64,000 nt of DNA. Origin: Coptis chinensis (Eukaryota > Streptophyta > Magnoliopsida > Ranunculales > Ranunculaceae). The notes beneath the pieces were generated by a model, which saw nothing but the letters and a program-made list of their open reading frames with translations, was not told the DNA's origin and searched no databases. Positions 26,138 through 37,842 of this stretch are shown one piece after another. Numbering within the stretch: position 1 is the first letter of the stretch; each line of letters begins with the position of its first letter. Made by a program: the position numbers and the translations under genes. The stretch is taken from NCBI GenBank assembly GCA_015680905.1, contig CM027380.1, positions 52,593,001 to 52,657,000 of the forward strand, read 5' to 3'.

Positions 26138-26245
26138 AGCTTCTAGCTTAATTGGTTATGTACATTTCTCCTCATGGGAGATAGAGGTTGCAAGTTCGAA
26201 TCCCACCAAATATTGGTTGGGATTTCTTTCTTGTATAATTATGTG
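26138..26245 (+). mobile_element. tRNA-headed SINE-like element
   Basis: An A-box-like TAGCTTAATTGG (26144-26155) and a B-box-like AGTTCGAATCC (26193-26203) are spaced as in a polymerase III promoter. The surrounding sequence does not fold into a tRNA acceptor stem. It is followed by a TTTCTTTCTTG tail-like stretch. Plant SINEs typically have such tRNA-derived heads. No target duplication was found, so the right end is a guess. Confidence 0.45.
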
Positions 26246-26549
26246 ATGGGCCTTTGGGCTAGGTGAGCCTTTGGGCTAGAGACTGGGTGCTACTACGATG
26301 GGTGGACTGAGAAACGAAAGCAAGTCTTCATGGACAAAGTGGAGGCAGTTGGGTATACTCAAAATGGCGTGCGTATTGGTGAGAGCCTTCGGGCTAGGTT
26401 CCCTTCAGGGTTGATGAGTCTTCAGGCAACATAAGCCCTCGGGTTTAGAGTCCTTCAATGTTACAACATTGCAAACATCGTTGAATTTGATGTTGAATTT
26501 GAATTTGACATTTGAATTTGAATTTGACTTTGATGTTGAATTTGAATTT

Positions 26550-26681
26550 CACTCTAAACGATAATGTCAGACTGCTCAGAATCACTCTAAACGATCTGGG
26601 CAGACCTCTCGGAGTCACTCTAAACGACCTTTTGAGACCGCTTCAAGTTGATCTAAACGACCCTGTAAGATCGTTTGGCTA
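26550..26681 (+). repeat. 33-bp tandem repeat, four units
   Basis: Units start at 26550, 26583, 26616 and 26649. Each contains CTCTAAACGA (TGATCTAAACGA in the last). The period is exactly 33 bp, so one open frame reads an 11-residue repeat around (T/D)LND. A TTGAATTTGAATTTGAC-type low-complexity run precedes it (26480-26548). Confidence 0.8.
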
Positions 26682-26689
26682 TATAGACA

Positions 26690-27080
26690 AGCGATCTGAG
26701 GAGGTTGTGAAGGGCAGTTTCGTCTGTGAACGATATGTGGGGATCATTTTCTATGGTTATGTATGACCTGGATGGGTCGTTAGAACCAAAATCAAAGCAA
26801 ATTTACTATTTGATTTAGTTAATTTCATATCTAAACCAAATTCATATACGCACATAACTTCAACTTCATATTCATATACATACAATCATATTCAAATTTA
26901 AACTCAAATTCATGTTCAAAATCAAATCATATTCATATACATCAAACCATATTCCAAGTTAAAGTCAGTGATTGAGACTAAATTCAAATGAAATTATCAA
27001 ATCTTCAAAACCTATTATAACTATATACTTTTCTCCCTCGAGTTCTACAATTCTTTTATTCAATCTTGTGTGTGTAAGAG
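26690..27080. other. AT-rich stretch, no gene seen
   Basis: Contains loose repeats of TCATATTCATATAC and AAATTCAAA. No coding or RNA feature is recognised. Confidence 0.3.
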
Positions 27081-27084
27081 GCAA

Positions 27085-27340
27085 GATGGTCAATTGTTGG
27101 AAATGGTGTATAAGAGATTCAAGGCTGGAAGTGCTCTCGAGGCATAGTGCATTGGTTCAGAGATTGCAGTTGGACTATACAAGGACCTAAAGCTTCAACA
27201 CATGCTGATTTTGGGAGACAACAAATACTTGATGTAGAAGCTAAGAAAGGAAGGAGCTGGAGCGGGATGGCAGTTTAAAGAAATGATCATTAGGAGCTTT
27301 AAATTGTTTAAGACTGCTTATGTAAACTCTAGTAACTCTA
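27085..27340 (+). pseudogene. RNase H-like scrap of a retroelement or host RNase H family
   Basis: One frame reads SALEA, then CIGSEIAVGLYKDLKLQHML and ILGDNKYL. This matches the helix, Asp-bearing strand and following helix of plant RNase H domains of the RVT_3 type (ALEAE...GL..A...G...V..E.D...L). It is short, has an internal stop and has no neighbouring RT, so only a fragment remains. Whether it came from a LINE or a host RNase H-like gene cannot be told. Confidence 0.4.
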
Positions 27341-27498
27341 TTTTTCTTTTCTGTTGGATTAGGAAAAGTGGTAATTTCTGAGCTCATTAGTTGTGTACAA
27401 ATTTTGGATTATGTAAATGGGCTCTAAAGCATGCCGGTATTGGTCATCCACCTGTGTGGACCTATGAAGTTGTCAATCTTTTAAGAGCTGTTAAATAC

Positions 27499-27881
27499 AG
27501 GGACCAAAATATCGAATTCGAGCAATATATTGTGTACTCCAAAAACCGAGATATATCAGACATATTAGTGGATATATATCCTTCTATTAACCGGCTAAAA
27601 TTTTGTTTTCTATGTCGATAAATTAGAAATATCATCGATTATATCAGAAATTTTGTTGATATATTAATAAAAATCGGCCAAAAATTGGTTAAAGTCAACA
27701 ATTTATATCAGATATATAGTATATATCGGTCGATATATATCAATATATCAGAAATTGTGATATATATCGGGTAAAAAAATTCTATATTCAGTGGAGATAT
27801 ATCGAATATTTACATCTCGTGTACTCAAAAAAAGATATATATTGACAATATTTCCAGAATCTCGACGGTATTTTGGACCTT
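27499..27881. mobile_element. Foldback MITE with GGACCAAAATA ends
   Basis: The left end is GGGACCAAAATATCG. The right end read on the other strand is AGGTCCAAAATACCG. The interior is rich in GATATATCGG-like words that pair with one another. The size of about 380 bp, the terminal inverted repeats and the absence of coding capacity fit a MITE. No clear target duplication could be read. A partial copy lies inverted at 25862-25916. Confidence 0.5.
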
Positions 27882-28226
27882 GGTTTATATATCGAAAATA
27901 TAGAAGGGTTATCACCGAAAAAAAAGAGCACAAAAGAAAGCGAAAATAGAAAATTTCAAGAGTTTCCTTACGAAATATAACAAATCGAAAACTACCATGG
28001 CATGTGCATTGCACATGTATTTTTCTCCCCCTGGTTTAAACCAAAATCTTATGGGACACGCTTCTATTTAGTCCAACCCCACTACAAAACTCACACTATA
28101 TATTCCACGTTCATGTTTTCCAAATAGCTTCATATTTGCCCGTGTTCCATCTTCTGAAACCAGTTAGAAGGTTGCAATATTCAAAAACAAAACTTCCATT
28201 CAATCAAATTAAGTTCTTGAACAGAA

Positions 28227-28403
28227 ATGGGTAAAAACAAAAGAGCAAGTGCAACTTTGGAGATGGGAAAGGGTGTCGTGGAGAGAAATCCAAACGTGAG
28301 GATGAAGGTGTGTCCTAAAGTAGATAAATTACAAAAACTATCTGCTTCTAAATCTACCAAAGCAACCACTCATAAATCTCCAAAATTATCTCATCGGTCA
28401 TAG
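28227..28403 (+). CDS. Possible small basic protein or first exon, unrecognised
   Basis: An ATG opens 58 codons (MGKNKRASATLEMGKGVVER...) ending TAG at 28401, rich in Lys and Ser. The stop overlaps a good splice donor (CATAG before GTAAAATC), so this could be a first exon. Upstream (28080-28200) is a pyrimidine-rich leader-like stretch. I do not recognise the family. It could also be chance. Confidence 0.2.
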   Translation: MGKNKRASATLEMGKGVVERNPNVRMKVCPKVDKLQKLSASKSTKATTHKSPKLSHRS

Positions 28404-29139
28404 GTAAAATCTCTTATAAACTTGTTTTTTTAAACTTTGAAGATTTTGTTGCATATATGGGTTGAAATTTTATATAAATTTCACAAAATCCAACTTGAAA
28501 TGCCATGTTTTGGAAAGATATATATATATATGTGTGTTTGGTCTGCGCAAAGGAATCAAATAGCATATGTGAGAGTGTTAGACCCTTGCGTTATTTTCCT
28601 AACATTTCACAGCACATCCAAAAGGTGGTTCCAGATAAGAAATTTTGATTGGATTGCTCCACTATGCTACTTAGTTGACCTTCCGAGATTACCAATGGGG
28701 TTATGGGCTTCCTTTTGAATATACAGAGAATTTAGGCCACTTATTTGACACACTCACTGCAGAATGTAGAAGTACATTGAACTCCCTTGAAGGGCATCCA
28801 GCAACTGGGTGTGCATGATTTTGATCACTCTCCCTTTTTGTGCCGGTCTTCCTTTTGAAAGGAAGGTTCATAAGCACTCAAACTTAATTGACAAGCGGAA
28901 AATACAATTTGCAATTCTGGGGCAAATTGTCACGCGGTAGTCACTTCTCACAAACTAGTAACAATTATATGTCCGGCCTTCTATTAATGGACTTAGCAGC
29001 CATGGAGATTTTTCTTTCGAGTGCTACCTAAAGAGCATCTTCCGTGGCCCTTAAATGTCATACAGTTGACTCCTTGCGTTATACTGTTCATTTACTGTGT
29101 GTCCCAACATTCTACACCGATATCCTGTTATAATTATTT
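28404..29139 (+). other. Unassigned stretch with a possible coding remnant
   Basis: Around 28695-28805 one frame reads QWGYGLPFEYTENLGHLFDT then LTAECRSTLNSLEGHPA, which has the look of real protein sequence, but I cannot name it. It could be another exon of whatever starts at 28227. A short hairpin (CTTCCTTTTGAAAGGAAG) lies at about 28849. Nothing else is recognised before the LINE. Confidence 0.2.
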
Positions 29140-29184
29140 CACGATTGTAAGCTAGGGTTAGGTAGACCCCCACCTGTATTAATT

Positions 29185-32100
29185 TCAAAGTCGCTCATAC
29201 AATTTTCCATGTGCATCATCCTCTATGAGACTATTAAGTTCTCGACATAAAGGGGGACCATGAAAAGTACAACTATTACAATTAGAGATGTTTAAACCAG
29301 CTAGCCAATCCGCTGGTTTGTTACACTCTCTATAAACATGAGCAAAAGAACAAAATGCAAAGGTGGAAGCTAAGTCTTTGATATGTAAAACAATGTCTAA
29401 ACAGTACCAAGGAGTCTCCACCTCGTTCTTGATAGTCTGGATTGCCCATAGAGAATTGGACTCCACTTTAATGACTTGTACTTCTATCTCCTGACATCTA
29501 ATCAGTCCTCTCTCAATAGCCTTGAGTTCTTGAAATATTACCGATTACTTCCCCCCAGAACCTGAGTAAGCTTCAATCACTGATCCATGTCCATCCCGTA
29601 TCACTCCTCCATACCTTGTACCTAGTTCATTTAGTGCCCCATCTGTATTTAGTTTAAATCTTGGATCAATTTGTGGATGCCATTGGCACCATTTTTGCTC
29701 TTTAGCTTTGAACTGTACCTGTATCCCAAGTGCTTGACATAAACTTCTACTTTCAAGGTTGTCTTGAAGAACACTGATTTGAATCTGGAGATAGATTCTC
29801 ATTTCTCTGATTATTCTACCCAACACCACTGCCGCAGGCTTTGAAGTATTCTTGAACCTCTTTGCATTTCTCTCTTTCCATATTACATCCACTGAAGCAC
29901 ATATGACAGCTGCATATATTTCACCAATCTGGTCTCCTTTCTTACATAGTCTTAGCAATGAAGACCACTCCCTGTTGGATGACCTTGTATCAGTAGCGAT
30001 GCCCAAGACTACTTTGATACCCCTCAGAATCTCCTTAGAGTAGGTACATTCAAAGAATAAATGATTAGAGTATTCTCTGCTTTGGTTTCACAAGCAGCAA
30101 GACGAGTGATTGATTATCTTCTTGTGCACGGGCCTGTCCTGTGTCGGTAAGCTGTTAGAGAACAATTGGCAACATGTAAACGAGTGCCTTGGAATTACTA
30201 GCTTAGCCCATACCATTCTCTGCCATTTGACTTTAGGGCGTATTGGAGATAAAGCTTTGTAGGCACTGCTGGCCGAGAACTGTCTACTAGGATGTGGCTT
30301 CCATATAACTCTATCCTCCCTCAGATGAGAATTAATGGGAGTACTCTTGATGTCTTCCCTGAGTGCCATGCAATTCAAATTATCTACTATGCTGCTCCAT
30401 CTTCCATCCATGATTAATTGACTAACCTTGGCATCCAGCGGAAAATGTATCTCAACAACTACTTGAGGATTATGAATAAGTGGCCTCGATTGGCACTGAA
30501 TGTCATGTCATAGCAAAATCGTATCTCCGGTAGCAATGCTGTATATGATAAACTGCTTTACCTCACTCCTGCTCTTCAGAATACTCCTCCATGACCAAGC
30601 ACAATCCTTTGGTATCTCCATAGTCCAAAAGTACTTATTATACAACAAATTACTCCATACCCAGTCAACCCATACACTCTCTTCTTTGGCTGTTATTCTA
30701 TACACAAGACAACAGTCTGCCCTTCTATTCCAGAGTGACATATTCATAATGCCTAAACCCTCTTCCTCCTTAGTTTTGCAAATGGTAGAGATACTGGCTT
30801 GATGATGACACCTATTTAGTTCTACTCCACTCCATAAGAATCGAGCACAAACTTTCTCTATCTGTTCTATCACTGTCTTTGGTATAATAAAAGTTCTATA
30901 CCAATAGATAGTCATTGCTATAAGAACCAATATGATAAGTTGGAGTCTACCTGCATGTGACAACATTCTAGCTTTCCAATCCTTAAGCTTAGCTGTGACT
31001 CTGTCCACCAATGGTTGGCACTGTTTAATCCCAAGTCTGCTTGCAAAGAGAGGTAATCCCAAGTTTTTAACTGGAGGACTAACCAACTCTACTCCCAAAA
31101 TGGATGCAAGATTCTGAGCCTCATAACTACTAATAGATCCTGTCATCAGAGTAGTTTTATGATTGTTGATCTATTGTCCAGTTGCTTGACCAAAGAGAAG
31201 TAAACACTCCTTGAGTCATTTGATAGACTCCTCTTCCCCTCTACAAAAGAACAACACATCATCTGCAAAAGCTAGATGTGACATATTGGTCTTCTTGCAT
31301 TTGGAGTGAAACTTGATCAGCTTTGCATCAAACTTCTCCTTGACAATACTTTCCAGCACCTCCATGACCAGTACAAATAGATATGGGGAGATGGGATCTC
31401 CCTGTCTCAATCCTCGTTTACCTTGAAAATACCCTTATGGAGCACCATTCACAAGAACTGAATAAGTGGGAGAGCATATACATAGTTTGATCCACTTCCT
31501 AAGATTTTTAGGAAACTGAAATCTCTCAATCATAAACTCTATCGTATCCTAGCTGACCATGTCATATGCCTTTCGGATATCCAGCTTCACAGAACACCTA
31601 GGAGTTCCATGTTTTCTTTCATACCCCCTCAAAAGCTCATGTGATAAAAGAATATTATCTTGGATGTATCTGTCGGGGATGAATGCAGATTGGTTCAGAT
31701 GCATTAAATCATTTATGCATATCTTGAGTATGTTGGTGATGATTTTAGTGACACATTTGTAGATGGTGTTGCACAGGGCTATCGGCCTGAAATCCTCTAC
31801 CTTAGTAGGAGTAGATACTTTAGGTATTAGACAGAGAAAAGTCGAGTTTACTGCTCTTAGAAGGTGGAAGCTACTGAACACATTCTTTACTGCACTTGTG
31901 ACATCCTTACCCACCGTCTCCCAACAAACCTTGAAGAAAAAAGGATTGTATCCATCAGGTCTAGGCACTTTATTGTCCTTCATATCAAACATTGCACTTT
32001 TGACCTCTTCATTTGTGATTTCAGCGTCTAGTTGCCTTGCCAGTGGTTCAGGAATGATATTTCTTATCTTCAATCTGAAAAAAAACTCTACATCTTGTAC

Positions 32101-33342
32101 TGGCATTGCACTTCAGAAGGTGGGTATAATACTCAACTATGATCTTTGCAACTTCATTCTGACCTTTCACTATGATTCCTTGGTCATTTGAGACTGCCCA
32201 TATGCCTTTTCTTGCTAATTTCTCCTTTATGCAACCGAAGAAATATGTTGTACACTTGTCCCCATCTTTCATCCACAATCCTTCACTTTTCTGTTGTATA
32301 TCCACTGCCTCAGCTCTTGCTAAATTATTGTATCTACTCAGACAAACCCTTTCCCTTTCACCCAAATAAATATTCCCCGAATCACTCTGAAGTAGTATCT
32401 ACACATCTTGTAGCTCATGTTTAGCTGTTTCTACCCTTTCATGAAGATGAGAAAAGTTTGCTCTGGCCCAGGGTTTTAACTTCTATTTCAACATTTTCAA
32501 TTTCTGTATCAACACATACATGGGATTATTATATATAGCCATTCTCCACACTTCCTCCAGCATGTCCTTGAAATCTTGTTGATAAACCCAGAAATTGCAG
32601 AATCTAAAAGGGGGAGCTTTTCTTGTATACCACTCCAACTTAAGAGCATTGGTGAATGATCAGAAATTCCATATGGTAAGAACTAAGCAAAAGTGTATGG
32701 ATAGGCTATAGTCCAATCTTTATTCACTAAGCATCTGTCAATTCTTGACATAATGCTTCCTGTCCCAACTGATTTATTCCACTATGTAAAGAAAAACCCA
32801 ATGGAATTTAAGTCTGTCAAACCTAAATTTTGAAGACAGAGGATGAAATCCTGAGCTTCTCTCGGGTGCATGAAGTCTCCTCTTATTCTCTCATTAGCTG
32901 TTAAAATATTGTTGAAGTCTCCTACCACGCACCATGGACCCTGCACTGAAGCACTGATCTTCATAACATCTTTCCACAATTCCAACCTCTCATTGAATCT
33001 ATTACTTGCATACACTACTGTGAGAAGATAACTTTCATTGCTTGGCTTGAATATGATCTTGCAATGGATATACTGTTCAGACTCAGATAAGTTCTGGACA
33101 TACATTAAGAAAGCGTCCTAACATACCCAAATTCTACCAGCAAAACTAGAGGAGTAGTTACTAACACTATTCCATTATGGACAACATATGTTTCTTATAT
33201 CATCAAACTTCTGGGCTTTGACCTTTGTTTCCAGCAGTCCAAAAATACAAATCTTCTTTTCTATTCCGATCTTGTTAATCTCCTTTGCTTTATGTACATC
33301 ATTTGTGCCTCTAACATTCCACACACTTATTGGTGCTATCAT
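29185..33342 (-). pseudogene. LINE ORF2: endonuclease, reverse transcriptase, zf-RVT, RNase H
   Basis: The start ATG at 33342 (MIAPISVWNVRGTND) is the usual opening of plant LINE endonucleases. Endonuclease marks are WCVVGDFNNIL near 32930 and GISDHSP near 32660. The reverse transcriptase has KVPRPDGYNPFFFK near 31960, MRQGDPISPYLFVLVMEVL at 31410 and the catalytic LAFADDVLFF near 31260. A zf-RVT region (WKPHPSRQFSASSAYKAL) lies at 30088-30411. An RNase H domain (LNTDGALNELGTRYGGVIRD...) lies at 30006-29545 and continues to 29185. It copies LINE RNA into DNA at nicked target sites. At least seven frameshifts or stops break the roughly 1300-codon frame, so it is not functional as read. Confidence 0.85.
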
Positions 33343-33358
33343 TTAGTGTTTTTTGTTT

Positions 33359-33361
33359 TTG
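33359..33361. repeat. Left 3-bp target duplication (TTG) of CACTA element A
   Basis: TTG precedes CACTACTAAA, and the same TTG follows TTTAGTAGTG at 38741-38743. Confidence 0.85.
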
Positions 33362-33583
33362 CACTACTAAAGGAAGGGCTTTTTGTGTCACTTTTTAAGT
33401 GACACAAGAAGTCACTTGTGTCACTTTTGAAACTAATTCTGAAGTGACCTATAAGCCCCCGACACATAAAGTTCTACCAAAAGTGACACAAAAGCCTTCC
33501 TAAATGTGTCACTTTTTGTTAATAAAAGTGACACTTAAGAATAGCCTCTTGTGTCACTTTTAAGAAAGAGTGTCACAGTGCTT

Positions 33584-34060
33584 GTCAAAAGTGACACTAG
33601 TTGTATCAGTTTTGGACCAGAGTGGAACATAATTTCGTCAAAAGTAACACATTAAGTATACTAGTTGTGTCACTTTTGGACCAGAGTGAGACATAAGTAC
33701 GTCAAAAGTGACACATTAAGCATACTAGTTGTGTCACTGTTGGACCAGAGTGAGACATAAGTACATCAAAAGTGACACATTAAGCATACTAGTTGTGTCA
33801 CTTTTGGACTAGAGTGAGACATAAGTACGTCAAAAGTGACACATTAAGTATACTAGTTGTGTCACTTTTGGACCAGAGTGAGACATAAGTACATCAAAAA
33901 TGACACTTTAAGTATACTAGTTGTGTCACGTTTGGATCAGAGTGAGACATAAGTACGTCAAAAGTGACACATTAAGTATACTAGTTGTGTCACTTTTAGA
34001 CCAGAGTGAGACACAAGTATGTCAAAAGCGACACAAAAGCCCCTTACTTCTTGTGTCACT
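33584..34060. repeat. 64-bp subterminal tandem array of CACTA element A
   Basis: The phrase (G/A)TCAAAAGTGACAC recurs at 33637, 33701, 33765, 33829, 33893, 33957 and 34021, exactly 64 bp apart. A shorter first unit starts at 33584. Each unit holds one direct and one inverted GTGTCACTTTT-type word, so every unit can fold on itself and offers paired binding sites. Confidence 0.9.
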
Positions 34061-35130
34061 TTTGGGAATCAACTCCATGTAACTCGTATGAAAAAGAAAA
34101 TGACACATAAGAGTGGTCAGTTGTCATTTTTAATATATATTATGTCACTTTTTCAAAAAACGAGACAAATGAAAATAATTATTTTTTTAAACTTTTTCTC
34201 ATTTTTGTATTCGATCGTATTCATTTCTCAACCTACATCCTATACGTCATAACCAAAATCCCATTAACCTGCTTTATGACAGAAACAACATCCACATACA
34301 TTTATCAACACATCACAACCAAAATCACTTTAACCTGCTTTATGATGTGGAAACAATAACCACTTGAGAAGAAAGAAACAACATTCAAAACAATTAATTT
34401 CTATTGATTTCATCGATCAAACCAAGTATTTATCATCTAGTTTGACTCCCAACAAAATAAGTCATTCCAATACCAAAAAAAAAAAAAAAAAAAACTACAT
34501 AGTGCCAATACTATCCTAGCAATATCTTAGCTTGTTGTGCGCACTTCCAACTCCAAAAAACCTAGCTGTTATCTATTCATCTGTTAATCGATCCATGCAT
34601 CCGCATCACAAAGTTCTCATTCCACAATAACTACAAAAAATAAAAGAGCAAGTGAATCAAGAAGGGTACGATATATTACAAAAGTAGGAAAAAAAAATCA
34701 ATAAGAACAGTATATGTTAGCAAAAGAGTCCAACAGTCTTCATGGGAATTTCATATAAAGAACGAAGTTGACCAAAGCAGCATATTTGTCACCTTTCACC
34801 TCAACACAGGCAATCCAGAGAACTAGTTTATCCCACTAATAGAAAAGATTGATTAATGCATGGTGTCACCATAGCGTGTGTGCTTCACATAGTATTGTGT
34901 CAAGCATGTCAATTATTCATGAACAATCATGCCTATAAAGTACTAATATCGAATTCTCCAAGAGAAGAATTGAGAAGTTCCACTAAAATCATCAATTCTT
35001 AACTTTCCATCCTGAAAGCATCAAATAGATTCACATTCAAAAATCTGGCAGTAGCATAGTGATTCTAATTATTATTATTTTTGTAAAGAAAGAATGCATT
35101 CAAAATAAATTAGTGAACAGAGACAATTAC

Positions 35131-35307
35131 CTCATAATCTAACTCCGGAATTCCTAGATTCTCCCTTGTTTTTGCATTGGACATTTCATCAAACTACACA
35201 AATGCATTTCCTCCTACACAGGCATCAAACATGACTACCTCAGAACTATACTCCAAAAGAGGTGCATGGTCTTCATCATTGGACTTGTGTCTAACTGGGA
35301 ATTAACT
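35131..35307 (-). pseudogene. Captured exon 2 of an unidentified host gene
   Basis: On the minus strand an acceptor (TTGTTCAG) at 35308 and a donor (GAG before GTAATTG) at 35131 bound 59 codons. They include VRHKSNDEDHAPLLEYSSEV, VMFDACVGGNAFV and FDEMSNAKTRENLGIPELDY, with two in-frame stops. The frame continues from the exon at 35395-35475. I do not recognise the protein. Composition and splice sites suggest a transduplicated host gene piece. Confidence 0.45.
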
Positions 35308-35394
35308 CTGAACAAAATGCAATCAAATGTGATGATAGTAATAATGTGGACAATCAAAATTCACCACCCATTTCTCATGTAAAAATAGGCATAC

Positions 35395-35475
35395 CGTTAG
35401 GGAGTTGGAAACAATCCGCTCCATCTTCAATTCATCTTAAGTTGCAGTAGCTCAAGCCTCTATTTGTTCATTATG
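35395..35475 (-). pseudogene. Captured exon 1 of the same unidentified host gene
   Basis: 27 codons on the minus strand lie between CGCAG and ACG-GTATGCC. They read HNEQIEA, ATAT and DELKMERIVSNSLT with two stops. The intron to the next exon is 87 bp, short and typical of plants. Confidence 0.4.
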
Positions 35476-37638
35476 CTGCGACAAGTCAAGCATAAAGACT
35501 ACAACAAGTCTTATAACCAAAATTTACATAAACGTAATCGAATGGTCAATGCAGCGGAGGCAACTTACATTGCAGCTCAAAGTTTCAAACCAGAAACTCA
35601 AACCTTACTTGTATTCAATTAAAATCAACCATTCACAACTTCGATCTGCTTTTATAAAAGTGCTTAAGTATAGCAAAGATGATGATATTGAAAAATTGAG
35701 TGGTCTGAACTAGCTAAAAAAAAAAACATTAATCAAGTGCATTCAAGATCGAAGCAAAACTAGTCGGTTCAGAATGTGAGAAGTTGGAAAAACGCAAGCG
35801 AAATGGTGTGGTAGTGCACACCATAAGCACCTAACCATTCCATCACAAAAAAAAAAATAAAAAATAAGAGCAGATGCAACTTTAATAGTAGGTTCCAACT
35901 TGTATTGAATGAAAACATAAATATATACTTCATAGTTCCAAGTGCAAAAGCAAAAGCAGCAACTGTGTATAAAAAGAAAGATAAAGTGAAGTGTTAAACT
36001 ATTCGAGTCCAAGTTGCCAAACTGTGAGACGTGACCCAATAAACTTCTATGCCTATCAACAAATTCATTCTCTATACTACAGCGTACAAACAACTTTAGT
36101 GACAGATACAAGTTTACTTAACAAGGAACATCATTCATACGAGAAGTGAGTCAAGTGACAGAAGGTGTAGTTTTATTATTGATTTAGCAAACATTTACAA
36201 TAAAAAAGTGACTTCCACAAAGGGACGCGCGGTTAGCTCAAATCTAGGCTTCTGGAGAGGACCACATTTAATGTAACATGTTCATGCATGCTCTTAAAAA
36301 CTGGTTTCAACCTTTCAATAAGTCCACTGAAGAAAACATAGAAATTTTTTGTCCACTTAAGCACCTAAGCTTAAAGGCACTTTTATTATTACTCTATCAA
36401 AATTCAAAAGTATGGACGTATGATGTTTGATTATTCTCTTTTCTTTTGTTTCACCACAGGTTATTGGATCTTAGTTACCACCCCAAATGATAATTTTAGC
36501 TCTGTAAATAATTATGAAATTACATTCCATGATTCTGGATACAATATGAATGAAGAAAATAGGAATGTTAAAACATACAATTTTTCTTGATACAAATAGG
36601 ATTGCTAAAAGCTACACTTGAAACAATAAGTGTAATTCAGCTAGTCCTTGGTGTATGCATAATACCACACGACTCTCATTATTAACACTTCATTAAGGAA
36701 ATGCAAGCACTTATATATTACTATATATCAATATGAAAAGTTAGTTATAATCTTATGAGGCTCAAGGAAATAAACCGGAAACTTACAGGCAGCAGAAGTC
36801 TGCATAACTATAATTTATGCAGCGAGCCAGCGAGAGTAGTTAATGTGTGAAATTGAGACTTCAGACAGTGCAGAGTGCACAAGGTAACTTAGCTCGTATA
36901 ACTTGAATTTGATATAAACACTTGCGAAGTCCACTTTATAAAGTAGGTACGCCTTCCTACATAGTATATACTAAGATTAGCATGTATTAACACCCTGGAA
37001 AGCCATTACATCCTTATGAGGGCAGATCACAAGGAAGTCTCCTTTACATAATATATATATGCATTTGTGCAGGAACTAACTAGCAACTAATAAGACTGAA
37101 ACTTGAATGAATACCGAAAGCAAAATTTTGTCTGACATTTTATCAAATAGATATCACGCAACTTGCCTAGCTAGTCAATGCCTTGCATAGTATGCAACAC
37201 ATGAGATCAGTAACATTTATCAGCTCCTTCTCTCCCTCCCTTAAAGCATTCAAGCCCGTATTAGAGGGAATTCTACTAATCTGAAACTAACAAGACAGAA
37301 GATACCCTCATTTTTTTTTTAATTCCATCATTTTCTACTAAAATAAGATCAGTAACAAGTATAACTCATACAAGAAAACCCTCATCTTTCTCAACTGTTA
37401 AAAAATTAATGAAAGCGTTGATCTTGTATCGATTTCCTAATCCAAGTCAGACAAAATTAAATCAAACTCATAATATTTGCTAAGGCATGGACTATTGCAT
37501 TCGTTTTATGTACCTTACACAACATATATATGAGGCAAAATAAAAAGGGATACCTCAGGGGCATTGACTTAACTATGCATTCCTCAATGAAAACTTGATT
37601 AAAGTAGCATATACATAACAATGGTAAGTAAAGCATAC

Positions 37639-37842
37639 CAGGTTGGGCTTGGAAGTAGAAGGAGGTTTGTGAGAGTAGGAAGTGGAACCAGGTATCGGAT
37701 CTTTTATTGGGGAAGTACCTGTTTTTGTTTAGATCAAAGTAGAACCCGGGAAATTCTTGTAAGACAGACACACCAAAAATAAGTTTTCTTTCAACATAAC
37801 AAAAGATTAAACAAAAAACAGACTAGTACCTTGTTGTGGCAT
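37639..37842 (-). pseudogene. Captured first exons of a DCAF4/WDR21-like gene
   Basis: Exon 1 (37842-37830) reads ATGCCACAACAAG and exon 2 runs 37755-37639. Joined at GT/AG they give MPQQEFPGFYFDLNKNRYFP. After a one-base shift at a C-run comes IKDPIPGSTSYSHKPPSTSK and PNL, ending at a donor (CTG before GTATGC). The motif LPGFYYDxxKNRYFPIKGPIPG is the conserved N-terminus of plant DDB1-CUL4-associated factor 4-like WD40 proteins, substrate receptors of a cullin-4 ubiquitin ligase. The intron is retained, so capture was at the DNA level and not from mRNA. The WD40 body was not found in the element. Confidence 0.6.

Noticed and set aside
26138-26215. Possible tRNA gene
   Set aside because: A- and B-box-like words are present, but no acceptor stem or anticodon arm can be drawn, so it is better read as a SINE-type head.
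33584-34060. Regular 64-bp spacing suggesting a CRISPR-like array
   Set aside because: The whole 64-bp unit repeats, not a short repeat with unique spacers. It lies at a CACTA terminus and the DNA is from a plant.
37457-37638. Continuation of the DCAF4-like frame into a hydrophobic tail
   Set aside because: It lies beyond a good GTATGC donor and reads as intron. The apparent membrane-like sequence is not part of the gene.
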